From positions 744,001 to 808,000 of the forward strand of contig OZ025659.1 in assembly GCA_964019335.1 (NCBI GenBank): a stretch of DNA of 64,000 nt, given 5' to 3'. How positions within the stretch are numbered: the stretch's first letter is position 1; every line of letters begins with the position of its first letter. Under the pieces are notes generated by a model. The model was not told where the DNA came from and searched no databases. It was given only the letters and a program-made list of their open reading frames with translations. Below are positions 23,392-32,698 of this stretch, one piece after another. Made by a program: the position numbers and the translations under genes. Source of the DNA: Diplonema japonicum. Taxonomy: Eukaryota > Euglenozoa > Diplonemea > Diplonemida > Diplonemidae.

Positions 23392-23808
23392 TTTATTGTT
23401 CCCAGCATACAAAGACCATCATGTGTTGACAGGGATCGACAAACTCCAAAGTGAATGTCTTGAGCTCCCTTTCCTATTGTGCCGTTTCGCTTTTTTTATG
23501 TTTGGCATGGCGTGTAGTATGTCAGCTTTTTTCTTTCCCTTTTATTTTGTTTTCTTTTTTATGCTTTCCCCCCCGCTCCTCATTTTGTTCCCGTGTCCCT
23601 GCCATGGCAGTGGTTATTTTTTCGGATTTCCTTCAGATAGAATTCGGTACAAAGAAAAAAGCTGCAGTACTCGTGCTCCAGCAGTCTCTTGGCATACCCA
23701 CATAAAGTCTGGACACGAAAAACCAAAAAATAATTCCATCCACTTCGTATTCGCTTTTGCAGCCTTCTGCCTGCACCCCTTACCCTTACCCTTGCCAACA
23801 GATGCAAC
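23057..23808. other. Intergenic, pyrimidine-rich
   Basis: Contains a C-run near 23184, a long T-run near 23362-23389 and mixed T-rich sequence. I see no gene; the ORFs are low-complexity. The acceptor for the next gene is probably CCAACAG at about 23798. Confidence 0.7.
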
Positions 23809-26739
23809 ATGGAAGAGTATCTTGCTATACGTGACCGAGAATGGGGCCAGCAGATCACGCAACACGAAATAGACCAGAAGGCAGAGAAAAGAAAAGTACG
23901 GGAAAGCGTGCAGCTAAAATCTAAGGACAAGACTATGACGAAGCAGATAGCAGGGGCTATTCTGTTGGGTGTGATCAGGACTCGTGTATTCAACATTCAG
24001 CAAGTGGAGGACCTGAAGAAACAACAACGGCAACCTCGACAGAGTCCCACCTCCCCGCAACGCACCTGGAAGCCGCCGAGCACCATACACCGCACACCAT
24101 CTCCCACGTTAGTCACACCAACACCCCCAGACCTCAACAGCATTCAAGGCGCCTCGTTCATTCCCACTCCACCGAAGCCAAGGGCGAAGCCCCCCAAAAA
24201 GAAAAAAACTGAAAAGACAAAAAGTGCGACACCACAAATGCCGAGTAAACGGAAAGCCCCGCCGACGCTGCCACGGTCTTTGGAGCCGTGCAGTGACCTC
24301 GCCTTGCGGGAAGCGCTCGAGGATGCGTTCACCGAGAGGGAGCAGGGCATGGTGGATAATTCCTTTAAAAGGTCGTGCGGGGGTCTGCTCGTGCAGCGCC
24401 CCGTGAGAAACAGCAGAGTGATGCTGCGAAAGAGAGGAGTGTCGTTCAACCCCAAGGTGGTCCACAGCATGTTTACCATGACGCGGAAGGGGTCTTTGGT
24501 GCCGGATGACATGATGGACACGCTGGCTAAAGTCATTGTGAAAGATGGTCTGGGCTTGGCAGAGCTGTACTTGAGCCTGCAACAAGTAAGGGCAACTACC
24601 ATGACTTGTGTTGATAATAGGGAGGCTACAAAGGCTCTGAAGTACGCGCTGAACTGGAGGGCTGAGGAGCAGAAGCGGTGTGGAGAGGACTTCTACAACA
24701 CAGTGCGGTATAAGTGCTTGCTGTCATTCTCGTCGAATGTCATCATGCAACTGTTCTGCTGGGTAAGCAGAGCACGTGCTGCCACTGCAAAAAGGCGAAA
24801 GCTTCTAAGCTTGATGAATGCCAGGACGCTGTGCAAGTCTTTTAACTTCTGGGCGCGTTCGGTACGTGCAATGGGGCATTACTGTCATCAGTTGCTGAGG
24901 AGATGCTTCGTGGCGTGGCGTTCGCCCTTGAACCTGAACCTGAACCTGTCCCTTTCTCAGACCATGTCCCTTCACGTGCCTGCCCGGCTCAGTGTGTCTC
25001 CACGTTTTTCAGTTGTTGCAATGAGGAACAAAAAGTCGAAAGCAGTGGTGAACAGGCTCGATGTCGTAACTGCTCCATTTCATGCTTGGGCAACCACTGC
25101 AAAGATGAGGGCAACTAACCTCGAGAGCCTGATGAAACAGTTCCAAAAGAGGTCCTGCTTCTCCTTTGCCGATAGGAGCGTCGTGTGGTGTTGTTTTATT
25201 GCTATGAGGGACACCGTGCGGTACTCGACAAAGACGCTGTCACAACAGGTGGCAGTGGTGCGCAACAAAGGCTTGCTGCGGAGGTCGATGCGGGCCATGC
25301 GGACAACGTATATGGTGTGCATCGCGAACCAGCAGCATCAAAAGAAAATAGTACATAGTGCCTTGCAGCTGTGGAGGTATGAACTGTATCAGCTGAAAGT
25401 AGGAAGGATCTTGGCCCACACTTGCGCGGAGTCCGTATCGTTGCTAAAAAGGAATCACGCATGGGACACATGGCGCACAAAGTACCTACGATATGTGGCA
25501 CTCAGAACGCAAGGTGCGGTGAAGCAAACGCAGAAGGAAGGGATGCTGATGCCTTACGTTCTGATACTGTTGAATGACAACAGGAAACACGCAGTCATGT
25601 GTTGGAAGAACTGGCGCTTTTTTGTCACCAAAAGGAAACGGACGGCAAGCTACTTCAAAGAAGCTCAGATGCAGATGGACAGATTTGTGTTGCTGACCCT
25701 CTTCCAACGATGGCGTGGGAGGCCGCTCAATGTACTTGGCCCCTTGTCGGGCAGCAAGGTACTGTACTACGTGGAAAAGGAGATGGAGAAGAACAGCGTC
25801 TTTCTTCCCCACTTATATACAATGGAATTGATGAGCCAAATGAAGACAGATGCCGTGTGCATACTGAACAAGGTGATGCAGTTCATGCGGCTCCAAACAA
25901 TGATCCTCAAGGCACAGCAGGTGGTCCTGTCCCGAGTGCGTATTAAGAACCAAGACGCCATTGAGGAGCCCAGGACACAACGTCCCAGTGTGTCCACTCA
26001 TGATACAAACGAGAGACCTTGCCCCCTGCAGACTGCTCTGCACCTCAATCGTGTGCCTTCGACGACGAAGATAGACTTGCTCATATTGCAAAATTGTGAA
26101 AGAGTGAAGAAGAAAAACCACGTTGTGAAGGAGCTTTTGGACGCCGCGCAGAAGCTGATGAGAGAGCGGGGGGCTGTGGATCTGCGTGCACAGCTCATCG
26201 CAACAATGACTGCAAACAGGCGCAAACAAACTGCTATTGCTATGGTTAGCATAGCCTCGTTCGCAAGGACTGAAGGCAACATCATCATGGCACGAAACTG
26301 CCAGCTGGAGCCAGAGACTCGTAGCTTGCCTGCCGATGCCGCCTTCTATTTCCCATTGTGTACCTCGGAATGTCTCGGTGATGGTAGTCGTCGCAGCTCG
26401 AAATGTGATACCATTTTACAAAGCCCCCACGTTCTTCCAGTGGAATCAAAAAGCACTCCATGGTATCCTGCGAGCGCAATGCAACAGTCATGCAAACCGA
26501 TACGGCACAGTAAGTACAAGATGCAGAGATGTGCTTTGCCTGCTCCACCCACGTTAGTCGGTGTGCTCGTGCCTCCTGTTGTCTCATTCAAGCAGCATAT
26601 AACATACAAGATGAAGCCCGCCGCCAAGCCTAAGAGTCCAAATCACATGGAAGTACTTGCCAGCATGAGCCCTGATAGTTCTTTTACCCCTTCTGTGGCT
26701 GCTGATTTAACAGACACGGAGCCGTCTTTGTTGCTTTAA
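23809..26739 (+). CDS. Sfi1-like centrin-binding repeat protein
   Basis: Single exon, 976 residues, very basic. After a charged, Pro-rich N-terminus (to about residue 160) comes a long helical region. It holds repeated tryptophan-centred units such as LCKSFNFWARSV, LLRRCFVAWRS, HSALQLWRYEL, AVMCWKNWRFF and LLTLFQRWRGR, spaced some 30-70 residues apart. This is the pattern of Sfi1 repeats, which bind centrin on a continuous helix at basal bodies, centrosomes or flagellar roots. The C-terminal 150 residues are low in structure. The start is 11 bases after an ACAG acceptor. Partner identity is inference from the family. Confidence 0.68.
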   Translation: MEEYLAIRDREWGQQITQHEIDQKAEKRKVRESVQLKSKDKTMTKQIAGAILLGVIRTRVFNIQQVEDLKKQQRQPRQSPTSPQRTWKPPSTIHRTPSPTLVTPTPPDLNSIQGASFIPTPPKPRAKPPKKKKTEKTKSATPQMPSKRKAPPTLPRSLEPCSDLALREALEDAFTEREQGMVDNSFKRSCGGLLVQRPVRNSRVMLRKRGVSFNPKVVHSMFTMTRKGSLVPDDMMDTLAKVIVKDGLGLAELYLSLQQVRATTMTCVDNREATKALKYALNWRAEEQKRCGEDFYNTVRYKCLLSFSSNVIMQLFCWVSRARAATAKRRKLLSLMNARTLCKSFNFWARSVRAMGHYCHQLLRRCFVAWRSPLNLNLNLSLSQTMSLHVPARLSVSPRFSVVAMRNKKSKAVVNRLDVVTAPFHAWATTAKMRATNLESLMKQFQKRSCFSFADRSVVWCCFIAMRDTVRYSTKTLSQQVAVVRNKGLLRRSMRAMRTTYMVCIANQQHQKKIVHSALQLWRYELYQLKVGRILAHTCAESVSLLKRNHAWDTWRTKYLRYVALRTQGAVKQTQKEGMLMPYVLILLNDNRKHAVMCWKNWRFFVTKRKRTASYFKEAQMQMDRFVLLTLFQRWRGRPLNVLGPLSGSKVLYYVEKEMEKNSVFLPHLYTMELMSQMKTDAVCILNKVMQFMRLQTMILKAQQVVLSRVRIKNQDAIEEPRTQRPSVSTHDTNERPCPLQTALHLNRVPSTTKIDLLILQNCERVKKKNHVVKELLDAAQKLMRERGAVDLRAQLIATMTANRRKQTAIAMVSIASFARTEGNIIMARNCQLEPETRSLPADAAFYFPLCTSECLGDGSRRSSKCDTILQSPHVLPVESKSTPWYPASAMQQSCKPIRHSKYKMQRCALPAPPTLVGVLVPPVVSFKQHITYKMKPAAKPKSPNHMEVLASMSPDSSFTPSVAADLTDTEPSLLL

Positions 26740-26809
26740 AACATTTACACCGAATTCTTTTTTTAATTGTTCCTTTAATGTGACTCGGCGATATCCACAA
26801 ATAGGAAAC

Positions 26810-27673
26810 ATGGACGCCTTGAAGAAGTACGCCATCGCTGGTTCGCATGAGCTCATCGACATTGGGGCCAACATCACACGCCTGCCTGCGGCAGAGCTGA
26901 CGATGCAGATGCAAAGGGCCGCCGCTGCAGGGGTGAAGCGAGTGATCATCACGGGGACAAGCGTGAAGGCGTCGCAGGCCGCTGAACGGATGGTACAACG
27001 GAACATAAGCGGGGTGCAGCTGTTGTACACAGCAGGGGTCCATCCCCACGACGCGCACACATGGAGCGATAGGGCAAAGAGCATCATCACGCGCATGCTT
27101 ATGAACAAAGACTGCGTAGCGATAGGGGAGATGGGCCTAGACTACGATAGGATGCGATCGACGAAAGAGCAGCAGCTGCAAGTATTCAGGGAGCTGGTGA
27201 GCATTGCTACCACCACCGATAAGCCCTTGTTCATCCACGAGAGAGACCTTGATTCAAACAGGGGTGCGCCTTTGGGTTCTCACGATGACTTAGTAGGCAT
27301 CCTCACTGAGTACAAGATTGACCCGTCGAGGGTGTGCATCCATTGCTTCACGGCGAGCGAGGCCGCGTTGAAGGATTACGTGTCTAGAGGGTACTACATT
27401 GGTATCACAGGATTTGTGGGGATGAAGACACGAGGTGCCGCCCTGCGTGCCGCTTGCACACACATCCCACTCGACAGGCTGATGGTGGAGACAGACGCAC
27501 CGTATATGAAGCCTGACAACATCCCTTCTGATATCGGCATCAAAGGACGCAACAACGAGCCTTGCACACTGCCCTCCGTGGTGCGCACCCTTGCTAGTTG
27601 TTACGGAGAGGAGGACAGCAAGATAGCAAATGCTGTCACAGCAAACACCAAGCGATTCTTTAATTTGGCTTGA
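26810..27673 (+). CDS. TATDN1: TatD-family metal-dependent DNase (TATDN1-like)
   Basis: A 287-residue protein covering the full TatD barrel: LIDIGANIT near the N-terminus, AGVHPHDAH, AIGEMGLDYDR, FIHERD, IHCFTAS and ETDAPYMKP in order. The first motif lacks the HxH pair of bacterial TatD and instead reads like eukaryotic TATDN1 (IDIGxNxT), so this is the eukaryotic subgroup. Known members are 3'-5' exonucleases involved in DNA fragmentation and repair. The start at 26810 lies six bases after an ATAG acceptor; the upstream in-frame codons fall in T-rich sequence. Confidence 0.9.
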   Translation: MDALKKYAIAGSHELIDIGANITRLPAAELTMQMQRAAAAGVKRVIITGTSVKASQAAERMVQRNISGVQLLYTAGVHPHDAHTWSDRAKSIITRMLMNKDCVAIGEMGLDYDRMRSTKEQQLQVFRELVSIATTTDKPLFIHERDLDSNRGAPLGSHDDLVGILTEYKIDPSRVCIHCFTASEAALKDYVSRGYYIGITGFVGMKTRGAALRAACTHIPLDRLMVETDAPYMKPDNIPSDIGIKGRNNEPCTLPSVVRTLASCYGEEDSKIANAVTANTKRFFNLA

Positions 27674-27841
27674 TTGCTGCGTGAAAGAAAAAAGGGGAGA
27701 ATGAGGGGGGGGGGATGAAGCAAGGTACTATACTAACCCAACCTGTGCCTTGCATTGTATTTCGTAAAAGTAAATAAACGTAATTAGCTTTTTTTTTTTT
27801 TTTTTTAGTTCACTTGTACCACCGCATTGAAAGCGTTACAC

Positions 27842-28096
27842 ATGCCTGCGATAGCTACTCCCGATCAATGGAACGGAGACATGTCGTTTTCAGGACCCAG
27901 AGTAGGTGAGCTGCAGAATGCTACTGACAGGTCGTGTTTGGCAGCGGGCGCAGCAGACAAAGAGGTTTCAGGAGTGAGCTTTACACCAAGATTTCCAGGA
28001 GCGAATAGGGGCAGGTGTTTGATGCACGGGAAGAGGGACACCGTTGTTGAGAGCACGAAGTGGAAGATGGGCACCAAATGCTGGCAATTCAAGTAG
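27842..28096 (+). CDS. Small conserved-looking hypothetical protein
   Basis: An ORF of 84 residues in the same direction and spacing as its neighbours, with a TTTTAG acceptor 34 bases upstream. It is rich in Gly, Trp and Cys (PDQWNGDMSFSGPRVG; RGRCLMHGKRD) and has no signal peptide, membrane segment or recognisable domain. Support comes from position, an acceptor and non-repetitive composition only. The next gene begins 71 bases after it behind CTACAG. Confidence 0.45.
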   Translation: MPAIATPDQWNGDMSFSGPRVGELQNATDRSCLAAGAADKEVSGVSFTPRFPGANRGRCLMHGKRDTVVESTKWKMGTKCWQFK

Positions 28097-28167
28097 GCAC
28101 TTAGGGCATTTTTTTTCCGCACTCGGTTTTTCTTTCCAGCCCGCATTACCCTTCTACAGGAAGTATT

Positions 28168-29090
28168 ATGGGCATCGAGGTGAAGAAGAAGCCGATGGCG
28201 GTTGATAACCTTCTGGTTGGAGCTGTGGCTGATTTGATAAAAATCACAACGTTGGGGCAGCCTTTCAAGGTTCTCAAAACGCACATGGGCGTCGAGAGGC
28301 GGGATGGACTGATGAAGAGTATGCAGATAGCCTACGGCCGGGGGGGCATCAGGGGCTTCTACCAGGGCCTACTTCCCTGGGGCTGGGTGGAGTGCTCTAC
28401 GAAAGGGGCTGTGTTACAAGTGACATCAAGCGAGGTGGAGTATATTCTGTTGTCAAACAAGCTGAACCCAGGCACTAGCGGCATGATCGCAGGCATGGCA
28501 GGAGGCATAGCCCAGTCGTACACCACAATGGGCATCACAACATTCATGACGACAGTTGAAGTGACGCGAGCGAGGGGTGGCGGCAGTGCGTCCACCATGG
28601 CAGTGGCCAGGGATGTGGTGAAGCGAGATGGGATACGAGGGATGTACAGGGGGGTGCATGCTCTGGCAATACGGCAGATGACAAACTGGGGAAGCAGGTT
28701 CGGTATCGCTCGTGCAACAGAGTCGTTTATACAGCAAGTGAAGCAGAAGAACGGGAAAAGCGCAAAGAAAGAACCTTGGGAGAAAATAGTCGCAAGTTGC
28801 GTGGGCGGTGCCCTTGCATGCTGGAACAAGTATGGTAACTTTTGCTCAAAACACACAACAGCCCTATTGAGGTGATTCGCGTAGAGCAGCAGAAAGCAAC
28901 CACTGTCGAGGCGGGGAAGTTCGTAAGTATATCATCGGCTACGAAGACCATCTTCGTGCGCGATGGCTTCAAGGGTTTCTTTAAGGGTGTGGTCCCTCGG
29001 GTGGCCTTGAGCGTGTGGGCAACGGTGGCACAGGTGGCGGGGGGTGACCATCTGAAGGAGATGTTCAACAACTTTAAGGAGAGCCGGTAA
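28168..29090 (+). CDS. YHM2: Mitochondrial carrier, YHM2-type (citrate/2-oxoglutarate)
   Basis: Exons 28168-28829 and 28862-29090 join over a 32-nt intron to 296 residues. Three carrier repeats with six membrane helices are present. Stretches such as TTLGQPFKVLKT, GFYQGLLPWGWVECSTKGAVL, AIRQMTNWGSRFG and, across the splice, WNNPIEVIRVE follow yeast YHM2 closely, which exchanges citrate for 2-oxoglutarate in the inner mitochondrial membrane and was also found associated with mtDNA. The first repeat has the unusual QPFKVLK in place of the P-x-D/E motif, as in YHM2. The start follows CTACAGGAAGTATT. No presequence is visible, as usual for carriers. Confidence 0.85.
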
Positions 29091-29168
29091 CTCTTAAATC
29101 ACTAGATCATAGATCATAGAATCCATTACGACTGCTAATTCTCGGCTGGCATTACAAACAAAAAGCAC

Positions 29169-29726
29169 ATGACAGTATTTACACATATGATGAACACGGT
29201 GGATGATGAGAGTACTGATGAAGAGTTCGTGCCGCCGCCTGAGGGGGAACGGCTGGCGGCGGTACTTAAAGACATGCCTGCATCAAAGCTGCATAGAAGC
29301 GAACAGGACATCAACCTTGCGGGGGTTTGGACGGTGCAGCACACACCGTCGCCGCTGGACACGAACAGGTTCTGTGTAGAGCTCACGAATGAAGATGGTG
29401 TGTTCAAGGGCACAGCGGAGGTCAGCATGCAGCGCGACTCCCTCACCACTTTCACAGTCAATCTTGAGGGAAAGGTTATGTGCGGTCCAGTCGTGAGCTT
29501 CACACAGACGTTCACACCAAAGGAATGCTCGCGAACAGAGCGCCCCAGAAACTGGGCAGGCACTTTCACCGCTCTTGTCGATAGCACGCAAAACTACTTT
29601 ACAGGGACCTTCACAAGCGGTTATTCTCAGGGCGCTGTGACAGCTGCACGCGTACATGAGCGTAACCCTGCAGAAACCTTAAAACAAACCGCAAAACAGT
29701 GGCCACCCCGTCCGCTTAAATCTTAG
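29169..29726 (+). CDS. Hypothetical protein, beta-rich
   Basis: 185 residues, single exon. Acidic N-terminus (DDESTDEEFVPPPEGE), then alternating strand-like segments (GVWTVQHT, GVFKGTAEVSM, TFTVNLEGKVM, NWAGTFTALV, YFTGTFTSGYSQGAV) and a basic Pro-rich tail. The repeated G-x-F/W-T rhythm suggests a small beta-barrel, but I do not recognise a family. The start could instead be the ATG at 29187, after a second AG. Spacing to the next gene is 42 bases. Confidence 0.55.
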   Translation: MTVFTHMMNTVDDESTDEEFVPPPEGERLAAVLKDMPASKLHRSEQDINLAGVWTVQHTPSPLDTNRFCVELTNEDGVFKGTAEVSMQRDSLTTFTVNLEGKVMCGPVVSFTQTFTPKECSRTERPRNWAGTFTALVDSTQNYFTGTFTSGYSQGAVTAARVHERNPAETLKQTAKQWPPRPLKS

Positions 29727-29768
29727 CATGTATATCTAATAGTTAGTATTTGCTCTTTCCTCTGCAAG

Positions 29769-30257
29769 ATGGACCGCACACAGGATGCCACTATGTACTG
29801 CGGCGGAGCTGAGTGTGATGCGCCGATAGTGTACGTTGCAGGTGGTCTGCTAGTAGTGAGCATTATTAGCACTGCGCTGGCTGTGAGGTTGTGGAGAAAG
29901 CGCAGGGTTATTGCACAAGAGGATGAACTAGAGGATCCGATGGACCTGGGAAAGGAAGTGTCGTATGCACCGCCATGTGTCGAGCTGAGTCCCAGGAGAC
30001 ACAAACAGCAGGATGAATACAAGCACCGGTCACGAATGGTGACATACCCGAATTTGGTGAAGACTCTCGCACCCCCAAGGAGGTTCAGCACCACCTTCAC
30101 GAAACCCAGCCCGAAGGACAACCCGTTGGTGGTAGGACCGCCTCGCAACATGGACACCTTACCTACTCCAACTCCAACTTCTTACAACAGTATACTCGAA
30201 ATCACACCCGCCCCGACCACAGAACCGAGCGAGGTGTCACAGGACTGTGTATTTTAA
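29769..30257 (+). CDS. Single-pass membrane protein, unknown
   Basis: 162 residues. A short N-terminus with two cysteines (YCGGAEC) precedes one hydrophobic helix at about residues 20-42 (IVYVAGGLLVVSIISTALAV), then RLWRKRR as a stop-transfer stretch. A long polar, Pro/Thr-rich cytoplasmic tail follows. No cleavable signal is apparent, so an N-out single-pass topology is likely. The start is two bases after a GCAAG acceptor. Family not recognised. Confidence 0.6.
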   Translation: MDRTQDATMYCGGAECDAPIVYVAGGLLVVSIISTALAVRLWRKRRVIAQEDELEDPMDLGKEVSYAPPCVELSPRRHKQQDEYKHRSRMVTYPNLVKTLAPPRRFSTTFTKPSPKDNPLVVGPPRNMDTLPTPTPTSYNSILEITPAPTTEPSEVSQDCVF

Positions 30258-30319
30258 TATGTTTAGAATAGAAACTTATGCTATGCTGCTCCTGCGATGC
30301 GTCATCTCACACAGGCAAA

Positions 30320-31333
30320 ATGGACAATATCATGACGTGGAGTGAAGAGAAGGCGAAGATGCTAGGGATCGACTACGACCCCTCGCAGTTGTGGATTGAC
30401 AGGACGAAGAAGGTGAGGAGTGACATCAAAGAGAAGAAAGAGATGGTGGAGTCCTTCGAAGACTTGGAATGTAAATTAGATAACCTGCTAGAGAAGACAC
30501 GTCACAAGGTTGTGCTTCCCGTTGGGAAGCTCGCGCTGCTTGAAGGCACTATCGTTCATACCAACGATCTCACAGTATTTCTGGGTGACTCGTGGTTCGC
30601 AAAGCGGTCAGTACCGCAGTCGAAAAGAATCCTAAGCAGGCGAATTGGGATCACAAAAGAACACATCGAAAACCTTGAAAACGATGAGAAAGAGTGCGTG
30701 CAGCGGCTGAACCTGTTGAGTCAGTTCCAGGGCTTGGGCTTTGGCGGCGATGGGGCACGGCCTGCTGAAAAGAAAACATCGAAGAAGAAGACAGTAAGTT
30801 TTGCAGAAGATAAAGCCTCAACGACGCAGCAGAAGACGGAGAAGAAGAAGGTGAAGGTGACGTCAGACAATTTGAAAGAGACGCTTGACATGCTTGAGAA
30901 GATGGAGGATATGGGCGTGGAAGAAAACATTGAGATAGGGAGCGAGGTGGAAGAGGAAGAAGAAGTGGAAGAAATAGAAGAGGAAGAAGAAGAAGATATC
31001 TTGACTGATGCTGAGATACAAGCCAGATTAGAGGCCGCAGGGCTAGTTGAGGCACCAAAGAAAGGCATCCTGTCGAAGCTCGACTACATGTTCTCTCCTG
31101 ATGCAGAGGCGCCGAAGTTTTCCGATCCTTCAAAGATATTCGAAGCATACGAGGTAAGTCCGGCACCCATAGCGGCACCTGAGCCGCGTGAGCAAAAGCC
31201 TCGACCTACAGAGCAGCCCAAGCGCGCGGCCGCTCAACCAGAGACAACCACTGTAAAAGAGACGGTTGTGGTGCGGAACAACTCATGTATACCACCGCCA
31301 CCGCCTCCTATGGGTGCAAGGAGGAAGAGATAA
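30320..31333 (+). CDS. URI1: URI1-like unconventional prefoldin
   Basis: 337 residues. Residues ~35-135 form an alpha-prefoldin: a coiled coil, the PVGKLALLEGTIVHTNDLTVFLGDSWFAKRS hairpin region (conserved wording HTND...LGDxWFAK as in URI) and a second coiled coil. The rest is highly charged: a Lys-rich part, a long acidic block (EVEEEEEVEEIEEEEEE), a short segment with LSKLDYMF, and a Pro-rich end. URI1 proteins work in the R2TP/prefoldin-like complex that assembles RNA polymerases. The start at 30320 follows CACACAGGCAAA. Assignment rests on the prefoldin core. Confidence 0.75.
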   Translation: MDNIMTWSEEKAKMLGIDYDPSQLWIDRTKKVRSDIKEKKEMVESFEDLECKLDNLLEKTRHKVVLPVGKLALLEGTIVHTNDLTVFLGDSWFAKRSVPQSKRILSRRIGITKEHIENLENDEKECVQRLNLLSQFQGLGFGGDGARPAEKKTSKKKTVSFAEDKASTTQQKTEKKKVKVTSDNLKETLDMLEKMEDMGVEENIEIGSEVEEEEEVEEIEEEEEEDILTDAEIQARLEAAGLVEAPKKGILSKLDYMFSPDAEAPKFSDPSKIFEAYEVSPAPIAAPEPREQKPRPTEQPKRAAAQPETTTVKETVVVRNNSCIPPPPPPMGARRKR

Positions 31334-31391
31334 AAATTGCACATATTTATTGCAATGAAGGTTTTGATAGCAATGACAGGTTTACACAAGT

Positions 31392-32567
31392 ATGAACGAC
31401 AAACGGGGAGTATTCCAGAACATAGGATACATTGTGACGGGGAGAATAGGTGGTGAAGTGTATGGACTGAAGGACATCAATGATGGTATGCACTATGCGG
31501 GGAAGGTGCTGCGTGATGTGGATGTGGGTAACGAGAAATACTTGGAGCTAGTTGGGAGTCCTCAGAGAAATCTTGCGGCCATCAATTGCCTTCACACACA
31601 CAAGGGTTATACGTTCTTGGTCATGCCACGGTTGAAAGAGCTGGTGTTGCACCGTCCCGTTGCTGAGGAGGTAGTGTGGAGAAAGGCGTTGGAGGTATTG
31701 CGTGCGTTGCAGGCTATTCACCTATGTGGTGCATGCCATGGGGACGTGAAGCTGCCGAACATAATGGTCAGTGATACCGGAGAGTGTGTGGTGACAGATG
31801 CGTGTCTGAGGGCAGCCGGTAGACCTTTGTTCACATGTAGGTCCTATATCGTAGAAGAGGCTTCACCTGCCACCGACTGCTGGCAGCTAGCACAGACTTT
31901 GATGCATATGTGCACAGGAGTGTCGCACGGTGAACTTTCTGATGCGTCACGTCTGAGGGAGCACTGCCCACATCTATCGGAGGAACTTGAAACGTTCTTG
32001 GACATGATGCTGAGGGTCAAACACGTTGACCATTTCCCTGTCGACAGCTTGCTACAGTTCACACCAGCGTCACTGCGGTTGGAGGCTGCTTACTATTTCT
32101 CCGAGAATAGACAGCTTGAGGCACGCTTAAAGGAAAAAGAGGCTCGTCTGACTCAGAAGTCATCTGAGCTAGCTTCTGAGAGGAAGGCACTGACACAGCA
32201 ACAACTAGGCCTCGTGCAACAGCAGAAGCAGATTCTGGATCAGTGGAACAAGATGTCTCTGTGGTACAAAGACTGCTTGCTGTGGAAGGCTTCTTTGGAC
32301 GACTGGAGCAATGAAGTTGAAGTCTTGCTGTCACCTGTCAATGTTGCGCTGCCGCCTGTGCCGCGTGGCGTTCCCTTTCCCCAGACCAGTTCGCCCGACC
32401 CCTTTTTGTCAGGCACCTCGTTGCCCCAAGGTCAGTCTATTCCTGTTTTTTTTGGCACTCAGTCTGAACGTACAAATACTACCAAGAAAGACCAAACTTT
32501 GTCTTCGTCTCTCTTGGATACTCCAGAGTCGGAGCAGTCTGTCTCTGGCTCTAACTTAGTAGTCTAA
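31392..32567 (+). CDS. Degenerate protein kinase-like protein with coiled coil
   Basis: 391 residues. The kinase fold is readable but decayed: the glycine loop is reduced (GRIGGEVYG), AGKVL may carry the ATP lysine, the catalytic loop is HGDVKLPN at 116-123 with Asp and Asn kept, and the DFG position reads TDA (Asp136) with Phe and Gly lost. The activation segment is short. Residues ~240-300 are a coiled coil rich in Gln/Lys, and the tail is Ser/Pro-rich. It could be a pseudokinase scaffold or a weak enzyme. The ATG lies two bases after an ACAAG acceptor. Confidence 0.65.
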   Translation: MNDKRGVFQNIGYIVTGRIGGEVYGLKDINDGMHYAGKVLRDVDVGNEKYLELVGSPQRNLAAINCLHTHKGYTFLVMPRLKELVLHRPVAEEVVWRKALEVLRALQAIHLCGACHGDVKLPNIMVSDTGECVVTDACLRAAGRPLFTCRSYIVEEASPATDCWQLAQTLMHMCTGVSHGELSDASRLREHCPHLSEELETFLDMMLRVKHVDHFPVDSLLQFTPASLRLEAAYYFSENRQLEARLKEKEARLTQKSSELASERKALTQQQLGLVQQQKQILDQWNKMSLWYKDCLLWKASLDDWSNEVEVLLSPVNVALPPVPRGVPFPQTSSPDPFLSGTSLPQGQSIPVFFGTQSERTNTTKKDQTLSSSLLDTPESEQSVSGSNLVV

Positions 32568-32698
32568 TAGGTTTTCTGCCGTGCAGCACTTTGAATAGTG
32601 TGTTCTGGTGCTCTGGAGCTAGTGGCTCGCAGGTAGTTGCATTCTTGTTCTATTGATTTACGCATATTCCCTACACCTATTACAGGAATGGGCATGGC

